Of a stretch of DNA of 64,000 nucleotides, positions 33,859-43,235 are shown piece by piece (position 1 is the first letter of the stretch; every line of letters starts with the position of its first letter). Below the pieces are notes generated by a model. It worked only from the letters and a program-made list of their open reading frames with translations, did not search any database and was not told where the DNA came from. Origin of the DNA: Streptomyces sp. NBC_00448 (GTDB lineage: Bacteria; Actinomycetota; Actinomycetes; Streptomycetales; Streptomycetaceae); the NCBI RefSeq assembly GCF_036014115.1, contig NZ_CP107913.1, forward strand, positions 6,317,501 to 6,381,500. The letters are read 5' to 3'. The position numbers and the translations under genes were made by a program.

Positions 33859-35205
33859 ATGCGTCTCAGACACGGCATCGCGTCCCTTGCCACGATGGCC
33901 CTCGCCTCCGCAGCCGCCTTCCTCGGCGCTGCGGGCCAGGCCCACGCCGACACCGGCCTGCCCGCCCACTTCGCCGCCCCCTACCTCCAGATCGACGGCA
34001 ACACGGCCAACGACATGGCGTCGGACATGAACGCCACCGGGCTGAAGTACTACACGCTCGCCTTCCTCACCCCGAAGTCCGGCTGCACCGCGGAGTGGGA
34101 GGGCAGCGGCGACTCGGTCGGCGCGTACACCTCGCAGATCAACGCGCTCAAGTCGGCCGGCGGCACCGCCATCATCTCCTTCGGCGGGGCCGAGGGCGGG
34201 GAACTCGCCCAGACCTGCACGTCGGTCTCCTCGCTCACCGCCGCCTACGCCAACGTCGTCAACACCTACGGGATCACCCGGCTCGACTTCGACATCGAGG
34301 GCGGCACGCTCGGCGACACCGCGTCCAACCAGCGCCGCAACCAGGCGCTCGCCGCGCTCCAGGCGCAGAACCCGGCGGTGCAGGTGGCCTACACCCTCGC
34401 CGTCGCCCCGAACGGCCTGCCCTCCCAGGAGTACGGCGTCCTCACCGACGCCAAGAGCAAGGGCGTCAACGTCAGCGCGGTCAACATCATGACGATGGAC
34501 TTCGGGGACGGCGAGAACGCGCTCAACGACGCCGAGTCCGGTGCCCGCGCCACCGCGGGACAGCTCGCCGGCCTCTACGGCATCTCCACCTCGGCGGCCT
34601 ACGGCCGGCTCGGGCTGACCCCGATCGCGGGCCAGAACGACGACAACGAGTACTTCTCGCAGTCCGACGCGCAGACGCTGGAGAGCTTCGCCGCGTCCAA
34701 CGGCGTCCAGGAGCTGTCGTTCTGGGAGGTCGACTACTACGACAAGGGCGTCGGCTACGCCTACTCCCGGATCTTCAACCAGCTGACCGGCGGCGGGGGC
34801 AGCACCCCGCCGGGCGGCGGCACGACCGGCCAGATCACCGGATACGGCGGCAAGTGCGTGGACGTGGCGTCCGCCTCCAGCGCCAACGGCACGGCGGTGC
34901 AGCTCTACGACTGCAACGGCACCAACGCGCAGCAGTGGACGGTGGGTTCGGACGGCACCCTGACCGCGCTGAGCAAGTGCATGGACGTGGCCGCGGCCGG
35001 CACCGCCAACGGCAGCCAGGTGCAGCTGTACGACTGCAACGGCACCGGCGCGCAGGTCTGGCAGCACCAGTCCAACGGCGAGCTGCTGAACCCCGCGTCC
35101 GGCAAGTGCCTGGACGCGACCGGCCCCAGCTCGGCCAACGGCACCCGGCTGCAGATCTGGACCTGCGCCGACAGCGCCAACCAGCAGTGGACCCTGCCGA
35201 GTTGA
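33859..35205 (+). CDS. secreted GH18 chitinase-like protein with ricin-type CBM13
   Basis: 448 aa with a signal peptide ending near GQAHAD. The GH18 barrel covers residues 35-310; its active-site strand reads RLDFDIEGG with Asp143, Asp145 and Glu147 in the family order. SFGGAEGG is the upstream conserved strand. A Gly/Pro linker leads to a ricin-type lectin (about 325-448) with three CNGT..QQW-type repeats. It probably cleaves chitin or related beta-GlcNAc polymer, but some GH18 proteins of this size are endo-GlcNAcases or only bind. A 12-bp hairpin follows the stop. Confidence 0.88.
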   Translation: MRLRHGIASLATMALASAAAFLGAAGQAHADTGLPAHFAAPYLQIDGNTANDMASDMNATGLKYYTLAFLTPKSGCTAEWEGSGDSVGAYTSQINALKSAGGTAIISFGGAEGGELAQTCTSVSSLTAAYANVVNTYGITRLDFDIEGGTLGDTASNQRRNQALAALQAQNPAVQVAYTLAVAPNGLPSQEYGVLTDAKSKGVNVSAVNIMTMDFGDGENALNDAESGARATAGQLAGLYGISTSAAYGRLGLTPIAGQNDDNEYFSQSDAQTLESFAASNGVQELSFWEVDYYDKGVGYAYSRIFNQLTGGGGSTPPGGGTTGQITGYGGKCVDVASASSANGTAVQLYDCNGTNAQQWTVGSDGTLTALSKCMDVAAAGTANGSQVQLYDCNGTGAQVWQHQSNGELLNPASGKCLDATGPSSANGTRLQIWTCADSANQQWTLPS

Positions 35206-35217
35206 GCTGACGCCAAG

Positions 35218-35243
35218 CCGCGGCCCCGGCTCCGGGGCCGCGG
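35218..35243 (+). terminator. Terminator hairpin after the GH18 gene
   Basis: CCGCGGCCCCGG at 35218-35229 pairs perfectly with CCGGGGCCGCGG at 35232-35243, 12 bases after the stop codon. Confidence 0.65.
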
Positions 35244-35484
35244 TCGGGGCCGGCCCGGCCGGGGAGCGTCCACCCGCCCCTCGGCCCGGGCCGGCCCGCA
35301 GTCGTGCCCGGATCACCACCGGCCCTGACCAGCGGCTTTCACGCGTGGTCGACCCGCTGTCACGGCGCCGGCATCGGAGTGCCGGAATCCGGTCGCCGGG
35401 TGTTCCGCAAGTGTTCAACTCGACGTCCGTGGCGGCGCTGTGTGCGGTCCCTAGGGTCCCTTGAGGCTCAGGAGGAAGGGACTC

Positions 35485-36429
35485 ATGGACACACCCCTCG
35501 CGGTCCGGGCACGTGGGATCACCAAGTGCTTCGGCGATGTCGTCGCACTCGACGGGATCGATCTGGATGTGGCGCAGGGTCAGATCCACGGCCTGGTCGG
35601 CCCGAACGGCGCGGGCAAGACCACCCTGCTCGGCCTGCTGCTGGGCCTGTCCGTCGCCGACGGCGGGCGCCTGGAGATCCTCGGCGCACCGGTCGGGCGG
35701 GCGCTCGCCGCGCCCGACGGCGTCGCCGGCTTCGTCGACGGACCCGGCCTGTACCCCTCCCTCACCGCCCGGCAGAACCTCGCCGCGCTGGTCGCGCTGC
35801 GCGGTCACGACCCGCGGACCGGCGCGATCGGCGACGTACTGGACCAGGTGGGGCTCACCGATGTCGCCGACGACCGGGTCCGCGGCTACTCCCTGGGCAT
35901 GCGCCAGCGGCTCGGGCTCGCCGCCGCCCTGCTCACCAGGCCCCGGCTGCTCGTGCTCGACGAACCCTCCAACGGCCTCGACCCGGCCGGGAAGAGACAC
36001 GTCCACGGGGTACTCACCAGGCTCGCGGCGGACGGCACCGCCGTGGTGGTCTCCAGCCACCGCATGGACGACCTGGAGGCGCTCTGCTCCGAGGCCACCA
36101 TCCTCGCCACCGGGCGGGTGGTCTTCTCCGGCCCGTTGAGCAAGCTCGCCGCCGAGAACCGCGAACTCGACTACCGGCTGCTCAGCTCCGACCTGCCGGC
36201 CGCCCGCCGGCTGGCCGCCGGCACCGCCGGGATCACCGTCGTGGACGACGCCCGGGCCTGGCGCGGCGCCGAAGTGCTCGTCGTCCGGGCCCTGGTGCCC
36301 GCGCTCGACGAACTGGTGGCCGGGCTGGTCCGGTCCGGCGTCGCGGTGCGCGAGCTCGCCCCCGTGTCGTCGCCGCTCGAAGCCGCGTTCCTCGCCCTCA
36401 CCGAAGAAGAAGAGGAGGCCGGCCGATGA
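35485..36429 (+). CDS. ABC transporter ATPase subunit
   Basis: 314 aa, ATG at 35485 with AGGAAGG upstream. Walker A GPNGAGKTT (about residues 40-48), signature YSLGMRQRLGLA, Walker B RLLVLDEPSNGLDP and the switch His in VVVSSHRMDD are all present. The C-terminal 90 residues are an accessory domain as in drug/antibiotic exporter ATPases. Its stop overlaps the start of the permease gene as ATGA, so the two form one exporter. Confidence 0.92.
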   Translation: MDTPLAVRARGITKCFGDVVALDGIDLDVAQGQIHGLVGPNGAGKTTLLGLLLGLSVADGGRLEILGAPVGRALAAPDGVAGFVDGPGLYPSLTARQNLAALVALRGHDPRTGAIGDVLDQVGLTDVADDRVRGYSLGMRQRLGLAAALLTRPRLLVLDEPSNGLDPAGKRHVHGVLTRLAADGTAVVVSSHRMDDLEALCSEATILATGRVVFSGPLSKLAAENRELDYRLLSSDLPAARRLAAGTAGITVVDDARAWRGAEVLVVRALVPALDELVAGLVRSGVAVRELAPVSSPLEAAFLALTEEEEEAGR

Positions 36430-37817
36430 CCGCGACGCCGACGACCGTGGACACGGCCGCGACCGCCGCCGCCGACGGCGGGACCGCCGTCGGGGTGCGC
36501 CCCGTCTCGGTGGCGCGTGCCTACCGCTTCGAACTGGTCAAGCTGGTCTCGCAGTGGCGCGTCCGGCTGCTGGTCCTCGTCTGCTGGATCGCGCCGGCCC
36601 TCTTCGTCGCCGCGGTGAGTGAGCAGAGCACGCTCCCCTCCGACACGCTCTTCGGCCGCTGGATGCACGCCACCGGGTGGGCCGGGCCGCTGGTGGTGCT
36701 CGGGTTCGCCGGCAGTTGGGCGCTCCCGCTGCTGACCTCGCTGGTCGCCGGCGACGTCTTCGCCGCCGAGGACCGGCTCGGCACCTGGCGTCACCTGCTG
36801 GTGGCGGTCAGGTCCCACCGGCGGATCTTCGCGGCGAAGGCACTGGCCAGCCTCACCGTCATCCTGCTGCTCGTGGTCGGGCTGACCGCGTCCGGTGTGG
36901 TCGGCGGCCTCGCGGCGGTCGGCAACCACCCGCTGGTCGGTCTCGACGGCCACCTGCTGTCGCCGTCGTCCGCCGCCGGGAACGTCCTGCTCGCCTGGAC
37001 CTGCGCGCTCGCCCCGACGCTGGCGCTCGCCGCGATCGGCCTGCTCGGGTCGGTCGTGCTGGGCCGGTCCCCGATGGGGCTGCTGCTGCCCGCGCTCGTC
37101 GCGCTCGCCATGCAACTGGCCCAGCTCCTGCCGCTGCCCGTCGCCGTACGCCTGGCGCTGCCCGGCTACGCGTTCATCGCCTGGAACGGCCTGTTCACCA
37201 GCCCGGCGCAAGTCGGGCCGCTGCTGATCGGCATCGCGGTCAGCCTGGTGTGGGCGGTGGCCGCGACGGTGCTGGCCTATCTGCTCTTCCTGCGGCGCGA
37301 CTTCACCAACCTGACCAACGACGGCTCCGGACGCCGCGCGATCACCGCCGGGCTGCTGCCGCTGGCCGGACTGCTCGCCGTCACGGTCGCGGTCGTCGCC
37401 GTCGCGACCCCCTCGACGGGCTCCGGCATCGACCGGAACAAGCTGCAGCGGTCGGTCGCCACGGCCTTCGGGCACCTGTACCGGATGCAGACCGAGCAGC
37501 TCAACCGCCCCGCCGTCACCGAGGCGCAGTTGCGGGTCTCGGCGACGTGCGACAAGAGCGACGGCCATGTCGCCGCCAAGGGCGCGGGCAACGACTGGCG
37601 CTGCGTCGTCACCTGGCACCTCCCCGGCGTCCAGGCCCCGGGCACGGCCGTCTACCAGCTCGACGTCACCTCCGACGGGCGGTACGTGGCCGACGGCGAC
37701 GGACCGAAGGAAGTGAACGGCTACTTCCTGGTGCGCTCCCCGACCGGCGACGCGCCGAACCCGCTCTGGCAGTTCGACGGCAATGTCGAGCTGCTCCACA
37801 CCACCCCGAAGGGATAA
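36426..37817 (+). CDS. ABC-2-type permease with extra C-terminal extracytoplasmic domain
   Basis: 463 aa. After about 30 residues come six hydrophobic segments between roughly 45 and 340 (LLVLVCWIAPALFVAA, LVVLGFAGSWALPLL, ILLLVVGLTASGVVGG, LALAAIGLLGSVVLG, VSLVWAVAATVLAYLLF, LLPLAGLLAVTVAVVAVA), then a hydrophilic domain of about 120 residues with two Cys (ATCDKSDGH and WRCVVTWHLPG). That tail, presumably outside the membrane, is uncommon for ABC-2 permeases. It lies 6 bp before the phosphoesterase fusion gene, so the tail may contact that exported protein (inference). Confidence 0.82.
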   Translation: MTATPTTVDTAATAAADGGTAVGVRPVSVARAYRFELVKLVSQWRVRLLVLVCWIAPALFVAAVSEQSTLPSDTLFGRWMHATGWAGPLVVLGFAGSWALPLLTSLVAGDVFAAEDRLGTWRHLLVAVRSHRRIFAAKALASLTVILLLVVGLTASGVVGGLAAVGNHPLVGLDGHLLSPSSAAGNVLLAWTCALAPTLALAAIGLLGSVVLGRSPMGLLLPALVALAMQLAQLLPLPVAVRLALPGYAFIAWNGLFTSPAQVGPLLIGIAVSLVWAVAATVLAYLLFLRRDFTNLTNDGSGRRAITAGLLPLAGLLAVTVAVVAVATPSTGSGIDRNKLQRSVATAFGHLYRMQTEQLNRPAVTEAQLRVSATCDKSDGHVAAKGAGNDWRCVVTWHLPGVQAPGTAVYQLDVTSDGRYVADGDGPKEVNGYFLVRSPTGDAPNPLWQFDGNVELLHTTPKG

Positions 37818-37823
37818 AACCTG

Positions 37824-40577
37824 ATGCAGGTAACACGCCGCCGAAGGCGTGTCGGGAAGGCGCAAGTCGTCTTTCTCGGCCGGCGCATCGGCCGCCGGAC
37901 GGTACTGGTCACGGCGGGCCTCACCACGCTCGCGCTGGGCGCCACCGGCACCGCGTTCGCCCAGACGCACCAGTTCGGCACCCAGCAGGTCGGCCAGACC
38001 ACCGACAAGGGCCAGGTCATCTCCAGCGACCAGTACCTCGCGCCGTACGGCGACCGCCTCGTCATCAACGACGGCAAGATCATGTCGTCCTCGGTCAGCC
38101 CGGACGGCACCCACCTCGCGGCCTCGGTCACCGATGGCGACGGCGCGCTGACCATCGTGGACCTGAAGACCTGGAAGGTGCAGCAGCTCGTCGGCAACAA
38201 CGCGGCGGCGAACCTGAGGATCAGCGGCAACGACGTGGGCCAGGAGGGCCCCTCGTACTCGCCCGACGGTTCGCAACTGTGGCTGGGCCAGACCGACGGC
38301 TACACCCGCTTCACCGTGAACGCCGACGGCACCCTCGCCGACCCGGTGTCCGTCAAGATCCCGGCGGACGGCGCCAAGCACGCCCTGGTCGGGGCGGCGG
38401 TGTTCTCGGCCGACGGCTCCACCGTGTACTCCGCGGTCAACGGCCAGAACCGGGTGGTCGCCATCGACGCGGCGACCGGCGCCATCGAGCAGAGCTGGGC
38501 GGTCGGCAACGCGCCGCGCGACCTCGTGCAGGTCGGCGGCAAGCTCTACGTCAGCAACGAGGGCGGCCGGCCGGCGAAGAGCGGCGACACCACGCTCAAC
38601 TCCTACAACACCCAGGTGCCGGCCAGCCCGGTGACCGGCGCCACCACCACCGGCACCGTCAGCGTCATCGACCTGGCGACGCCGGCCGCCGCCCCCGCGA
38701 CCATCAACGTCGGCCTGCACCCGACCGCGCTGTACGCGAAGAAGGGCACGGTGTTCGTCACCGACACCGCCAGCAACGACGTGGCGGTGATCGACACCGC
38801 CCGCGGCAAGGTCGTCCAGACCATCTCCACCAAGCCCTGGCCGGAGGCGTCGGTCGGCTACGAGCCCGACGCGGTCACGCTCACCGACGACGGCCACCTG
38901 CTGGTGACGCTCGGCCGCGCCAACGCGATCGCCGTCTACAAGTACCGCACCGCGCAGGAGCCGGTCAGCTACGTCGGCCTGCTCCCGACGGACTACTTCC
39001 CCGCGGAGATCACCACCGTCGGCAAGCAGGTGGTCGTCTCCAACACCCGCGGCATCGACTCCCGCCGCCCCACCACCAGCGCCGGGCACGGCACCCATGA
39101 CACGACGTCCAGCCTGACGCACTTCACGCTGCCGAACGACCGCGTGATCAGGGCCGAGACCGCCAAGGTCTTCCAGCAGAACGGCTGGACCAGCAGCGAC
39201 GTCAAGCTCGCCAAGGGCCGCAAGGCGAAGGCGGTGCCGGTCCCGGCCCGGCTGGGCGACCCGTCGACGATCAAGCACGTCTTCCTGATCGTCAAGGAGA
39301 ACCGGACCTACGACCAGGTCCTCGGCGACATGCCGCAGGGCGACGGCGACCCGGCGCTGACGGAGTTCGGCGAGAACGTGACGCCCAACCAGCACGCGCT
39401 GGCCACGCAGTTCGGGCTGTACGACAACACCTACGACATCGGCACCAACTCCGCCGAGGGCCACAACTGGCTGATGCAGGCCGACGATCCGGAGTACACC
39501 GAGTCCTCCGCCGGTGAGTACACGCGCAGTTACGACACCGAGGACGACGCGCTCGGCCACCAGAAGAGCGGCTTCCTGTGGACCGGCGCGCAGGCCGCCG
39601 GGAAGACCGTGCGCGACTTCGGCGAGTTCCAGCAGTTCCTGACCAAGCCGGCCGACGCGAGCTGGCAGAACCTGTACTGCGACGCCAGGAACATGAACGC
39701 GACCGGCCAGCCGAGCGGTTACACGCTCGACTCCTCCTCGCCGATCCCGTCGCTGAACAACGTCTCGCTGCCCACCTTCCCGAAGTTCGACACCAGCGTC
39801 CCGGACATCTACCGGGAGCAGATCTGGCAGCAGGACTTCGAGAAGAACGGTCCGGCGAACCTGAACATGTTCTGGCTCTCCAGCGACCACACCGGCGGCC
39901 CGGCCAGCCCGGCCGCCCAGGTCGCCGACAACGACCTCGCCGTCGGGCGGATGGTCGACACGATCTCGCACAGCAAGTACTGGAAGGACTCGGCGATCTT
40001 CGTCGTCGAGGACGACTCCCAGGCCGGCCTCGACCACGTCGACGGCCACCGCGCGCCGATCCAGATCATCAGCCCCTATGCGCAGCACGGCGTGGTGGAC
40101 GACCACTACTACTCGCAGATCACCATGATCCGCACCATCGAGCAGATCCTCGGCATCCACCCGATGAACCAGAAGGACAGCGCGGCCAGCCCGATGACGG
40201 GCGCGTTCCGGGCCAAGCCGGACGACACCCCGTTCACGGCGCTGCCCAACCGGACCTCGCTGACCGCCGGAGTGACCACCCCGCCGTCGTGCGGCGTGGA
40301 CACCCCGGCACCGCAGGACCCCAAGGCGGCGGCCGTGCCGTCGGTGAGCGTGCCGGCGGCCGAGAAGACCGTGGCGGCCCAGTGGAACGCCTGGAAGTCG
40401 AAGCAGCGGCTGACCGGCCCCAACGCCGTGCCCGACTACGCCCCGCCCGCCCAGATGAACCACTTCACCTGGTACCAGACGCACAACTGGGCGAAGCCGT
40501 ACCCCGGTGAGAGCAAGATCTACGCACCGGACGCCGTACCCGGCGCCTACATCCCGTCCGCGGACAACGACGACTGA
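37824..40577 (+). CDS. YncE-like beta-propeller fused to phosphoesterase
   Basis: 917 aa. N-terminal RRRRRVGK...RRIGRRTV basic stretch followed by a hydrophobic segment ending near TGTAFAQ, a probable signal peptide or anchor. Residues 45-450 form a seven-bladed YncE-type propeller (SVSPDGTHLAASVTD, PRDLVQVGGKLYVSNEGG, NDVAVIDTARGKVVQTI). Residues 480-850 match the phospholipase C/acid phosphatase-type phosphoesterase family, with IKHVFLIVKENRTYDQVLGD, the metal-site IFVVEDDSQAGLDHVDGHR and PYAQHG. The fusion is known in many actinobacteria. It starts 6 bp after the ABC permease gene and is followed by a strong terminator, so the three genes form one operon. Confidence 0.88.
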   Translation: MQVTRRRRRVGKAQVVFLGRRIGRRTVLVTAGLTTLALGATGTAFAQTHQFGTQQVGQTTDKGQVISSDQYLAPYGDRLVINDGKIMSSSVSPDGTHLAASVTDGDGALTIVDLKTWKVQQLVGNNAAANLRISGNDVGQEGPSYSPDGSQLWLGQTDGYTRFTVNADGTLADPVSVKIPADGAKHALVGAAVFSADGSTVYSAVNGQNRVVAIDAATGAIEQSWAVGNAPRDLVQVGGKLYVSNEGGRPAKSGDTTLNSYNTQVPASPVTGATTTGTVSVIDLATPAAAPATINVGLHPTALYAKKGTVFVTDTASNDVAVIDTARGKVVQTISTKPWPEASVGYEPDAVTLTDDGHLLVTLGRANAIAVYKYRTAQEPVSYVGLLPTDYFPAEITTVGKQVVVSNTRGIDSRRPTTSAGHGTHDTTSSLTHFTLPNDRVIRAETAKVFQQNGWTSSDVKLAKGRKAKAVPVPARLGDPSTIKHVFLIVKENRTYDQVLGDMPQGDGDPALTEFGENVTPNQHALATQFGLYDNTYDIGTNSAEGHNWLMQADDPEYTESSAGEYTRSYDTEDDALGHQKSGFLWTGAQAAGKTVRDFGEFQQFLTKPADASWQNLYCDARNMNATGQPSGYTLDSSSPIPSLNNVSLPTFPKFDTSVPDIYREQIWQQDFEKNGPANLNMFWLSSDHTGGPASPAAQVADNDLAVGRMVDTISHSKYWKDSAIFVVEDDSQAGLDHVDGHRAPIQIISPYAQHGVVDDHYYSQITMIRTIEQILGIHPMNQKDSAASPMTGAFRAKPDDTPFTALPNRTSLTAGVTTPPSCGVDTPAPQDPKAAAVPSVSVPAAEKTVAAQWNAWKSKQRLTGPNAVPDYAPPAQMNHFTWYQTHNWAKPYPGESKIYAPDAVPGAYIPSADNDD

Positions 40578-40595
40578 CACCGACAGCGTCGAAGG

Positions 40596-40626
40596 GCCCC
40601 CGGACGGCAGCACGCCGTCCGGGGGC
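40596..40626 (+). terminator. Strong terminator hairpin
   Basis: Perfect 13-bp stem: GCCCCCGGACGGC at 40596-40608 pairs with 40614-40626 across AGCAC, 18 bases after the phosphoesterase stop. It lies between convergent genes and may serve both. Confidence 0.8.
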
Positions 40627-40670
40627 TCTGTCGCGGGTACGGGCGGGGCGGCGTCGGGGCGGGGGAGCGG

Positions 40671-42935
40671 TCAGCGGGGGGTGAGGAGCTGCTCGGTCCA
40701 GATGGTCTTGCCCTCGGGGGTGTAGCGGCTGCCCCAGCGGTGGGTGAGCTGGGCGATCAGGAACAGCCCGCGGCCGCCCTCGTCGGTGAGGCGGGCGCGG
40801 CGCAGGTGCGGCTGGGTCTGGCTGGGGTCGGAGACCTCGCAGATCAGCCGCTGGTCCTTGATCAGCCGGACGGTGATCGGCGCGCCCGCGTACCGGATGG
40901 CGTTGGTGACCAGTTCGCTGACGATCAGCTCGGTGCTGAAGGCCAGTTCGGTCAGGCCCCAGGCGGTGAGCTGGTCGGTGACGCCGGAACGGACCTCGGC
41001 GACCGCCTCGGGGTCGGCGGTCACCGTCCACCCGGCGGTCAGGTCGGCGGGCAACTCGCGGGTGCGGGCCAGCAGGAGGGCCTGGTCGTGGTCGGGGGCC
41101 GGGTCGGAGAGGCGGCCGAGCAGCTCGCGGCCGGCGTCCGCCATCGAGCGGCCGCTCGCCGCCGCCGACCGCGCGACCTCCGCGACCGCCGCCTGCCGGC
41201 GGTGCCCGGCCGGGTCGTCGCGCGGTGCGGCGCCGTCGCTGTGGAAGACCAGGACGTCTCCGGCGGACAGCAGCAACTCGGCCATCTCGAAAGGCCCGTT
41301 GCCGGTGCCCAGCGGCGGGCCCGCGGTGACCTCGACCTGCTCGGCGACCAGCGGTTCGGCGGCGGCCGGCGGTTCGGTGGCGTCGGGTCCGGCCGGATCG
41401 GTGGCGTCGACCTGGCCGGGCCCGGCGGCCCCTCCCCGTACCAGGACCGGTCCCGGGTGCCCCGCCGACGCGATGAGGCAGCGGCCGGTGAGCGGGTCGT
41501 AGGTCGCGTAGACGCAGGAGGCCCCGCGCAGCGCGCCCTCGATACCGGTGTGGACCGGGTCGCGGTCGTCGGTGTTCGCGAAGCGCACGACCAAGTCGTC
41601 GAGGTGGCTGAGGAGTTCGTCGGGCGCCGGGTCCAGGTCGGCGAGGGTGCCCACCGCGGCGCGCAGCCGGCCCATCGCGGCGGTCGCGCCGAGCCCGTGC
41701 CCGGGCACCCGCCCGACCAGGAACGCGACCCGGGCGGAGGACAGTTCGATGACGTCGAACCAACTCCCGCCGATGCCCTCGGGGGTGCCGCCGGGCACGT
41801 ACACGCCGGACGTCTCGGCCGCCGTGCTCTCCTCCACCACCCTTGGCAGCAGGCTGCGTTGAAGGGTCTCGGCGGTACGGCGCTCCTTGGTGTAGCGGCG
41901 CGCGTTGTCGATGCTCAGCGCGGCCCGCGAGGCGACCTCGTCGGCGAGGCCGGCGTCGTTCTCGTCGAACGGGCGGCGCCGGCCGGTACGCCAGAGCAGC
42001 ACGGTGCCCAGGACCAGGCCGCGCGCCTGCACCGGCATCAGCAGCAGCGACGTGGCGCCGGGCGGAAGGAACAGCCGGGACCGCTCCTCCTGCGCCGCCA
42101 GCAGCGACCGCAGCTCGGTGAGGTCGGGCAGGAAGCCCGCGGCGCCGCGCCGCACCTGCTCGCTCGCGACGTCTCCGACGGTCAGGGTGGCGCCGCGCGG
42201 GTACAGCTCCTGCGGCCACCCGTCGACCGCCGCCACGGCCACCCGGCGGAGCGGCGTCGCGCCGGTGAACGGGGCGGGCTCCTCGCCCTGGAGCACGGAG
42301 AGGGTCAGGTCGACCGCGGCCAGATCCGCGAAGGCGGGCACGAGGACGGCCGCCAGGTCCTCCGCGTTGCGGGTGATGTCCAGTGACCCGCCGATCGCCG
42401 CCGCGGACGCGTACCGCAGGTCGGCCCGCTCCGACGCGCTGCCGCCCGCGGTGGCCAGCCGCGGGCGTCTCAGCGGGCCGTCCTCGGCGCGCGGCTCGGT
42501 GTCCTCGGCACTCGGGTCGGGGTCCTGCGCCGCGGCGCCCGGCTCGGCCCGGTCCGGGCCCGGCGGGCCGCCCTGCGCCATCCGCAGCAGGAAGTGCACG
42601 CCGTGCGCGCCGTCCGGCACCAGGACGGACACCCGCAGCCGGACGTGCAGCGTCCCGCCGCCGGGCCGCAGCAGCACCACCCCGCCGGTGTTCTGCCGGC
42701 CGCCGAGCGCGCCCGACGCCAGCACGGACCAGGTCCCGGGGTCTTCGAACAGCTCCACGACATCGCGGCCGCGCAGCGCGTCGGGGCTGCATCCGAGCAG
42801 CGCCGCGGCCCGCCTGGTGCAGCTCACCACCGTCTTGCGGGCGTCCACCACCAGCGCCGCGTCGCCTCGCGACCGGCGCGCCGGTCCCTCCGGCCCGTCG
42901 GCGTCGCCTCGCCGCCCAGGCCCGCTCGAACCCAT
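40671..42935 (-). CDS. PAS-GAF-SpoIIE-HATPase protein with altered phosphatase motifs
   Basis: 754 aa. PAS-like (about 20-100), a Pro/Asp-rich linker, GAF (about 175-345), PP2C/SpoIIE-type domain (about 370-600), HATPase anti-sigma-kinase-like domain (about 630-745, SELVTNAIRYAG and DEGGRGLFLIAQL). These proteins dephosphorylate or phosphorylate anti-sigma-factor antagonists. Here two metal-binding positions are changed: GGSWFDV instead of GGDWFDV, and VGRVPGHG instead of VGDVMGHG. Both other copies in this window have the normal Asp. The SDG motif keeps its Asp. The phosphatase half is therefore probably weak or dead. The ATG at 42935 lacks a clear ribosome site. Confidence 0.88.
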   Translation of the reverse strand: MGSSGPGRRGDADGPEGPARRSRGDAALVVDARKTVVSCTRRAAALLGCSPDALRGRDVVELFEDPGTWSVLASGALGGRQNTGGVVLLRPGGGTLHVRLRVSVLVPDGAHGVHFLLRMAQGGPPGPDRAEPGAAAQDPDPSAEDTEPRAEDGPLRRPRLATAGGSASERADLRYASAAAIGGSLDITRNAEDLAAVLVPAFADLAAVDLTLSVLQGEEPAPFTGATPLRRVAVAAVDGWPQELYPRGATLTVGDVASEQVRRGAAGFLPDLTELRSLLAAQEERSRLFLPPGATSLLLMPVQARGLVLGTVLLWRTGRRRPFDENDAGLADEVASRAALSIDNARRYTKERRTAETLQRSLLPRVVEESTAAETSGVYVPGGTPEGIGGSWFDVIELSSARVAFLVGRVPGHGLGATAAMGRLRAAVGTLADLDPAPDELLSHLDDLVVRFANTDDRDPVHTGIEGALRGASCVYATYDPLTGRCLIASAGHPGPVLVRGGAAGPGQVDATDPAGPDATEPPAAAEPLVAEQVEVTAGPPLGTGNGPFEMAELLLSAGDVLVFHSDGAAPRDDPAGHRRQAAVAEVARSAAASGRSMADAGRELLGRLSDPAPDHDQALLLARTRELPADLTAGWTVTADPEAVAEVRSGVTDQLTAWGLTELAFSTELIVSELVTNAIRYAGAPITVRLIKDQRLICEVSDPSQTQPHLRRARLTDEGGRGLFLIAQLTHRWGSRYTPEGKTIWTEQLLTPR

Positions 42936-43235
42936 ACGCCCATTGAAACCCGCGCGCCGACCGCCCGCGCGCCGACCGCCCGCGCGCCGGGCGCGCCGCC
43001 CCGCCCGGCAGCGCCCGCCGCCCGCCAGGGGCCCGCGAGCGCCGTACGCGAGCCCCGTGACCGCCGTGTGGAGCTCCCGTGCGCCGGCTCCGCCGGGTTT
43101 GTCCCGGGAAGCTCACTCATTGCGGTGAAGCCCGGCCGTTCCCGGGCCGGGGCGGCACGGAGGCTCGCACAGTGGAACCGCAGAGTCTCCGGGGGTCCCC
43201 GGTGCCCCCGGATTCCGACGGAAGGCGGGACAAGG

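Noticed and set aside
31047..35205. Ricin-type domains as toxins
   Set aside because: They are attached to carbohydrate-active modules in secreted proteins and carry QxW repeats, so they are carbohydrate-binding modules.
36171..40613. 1,480-aa open frame on the minus strand
   Set aside because: It is the complement of the ABC permease and phosphoesterase-fusion genes, which have clear motifs. Its composition (Arg/Gly/Val/Asp) is typical of an antisense frame.
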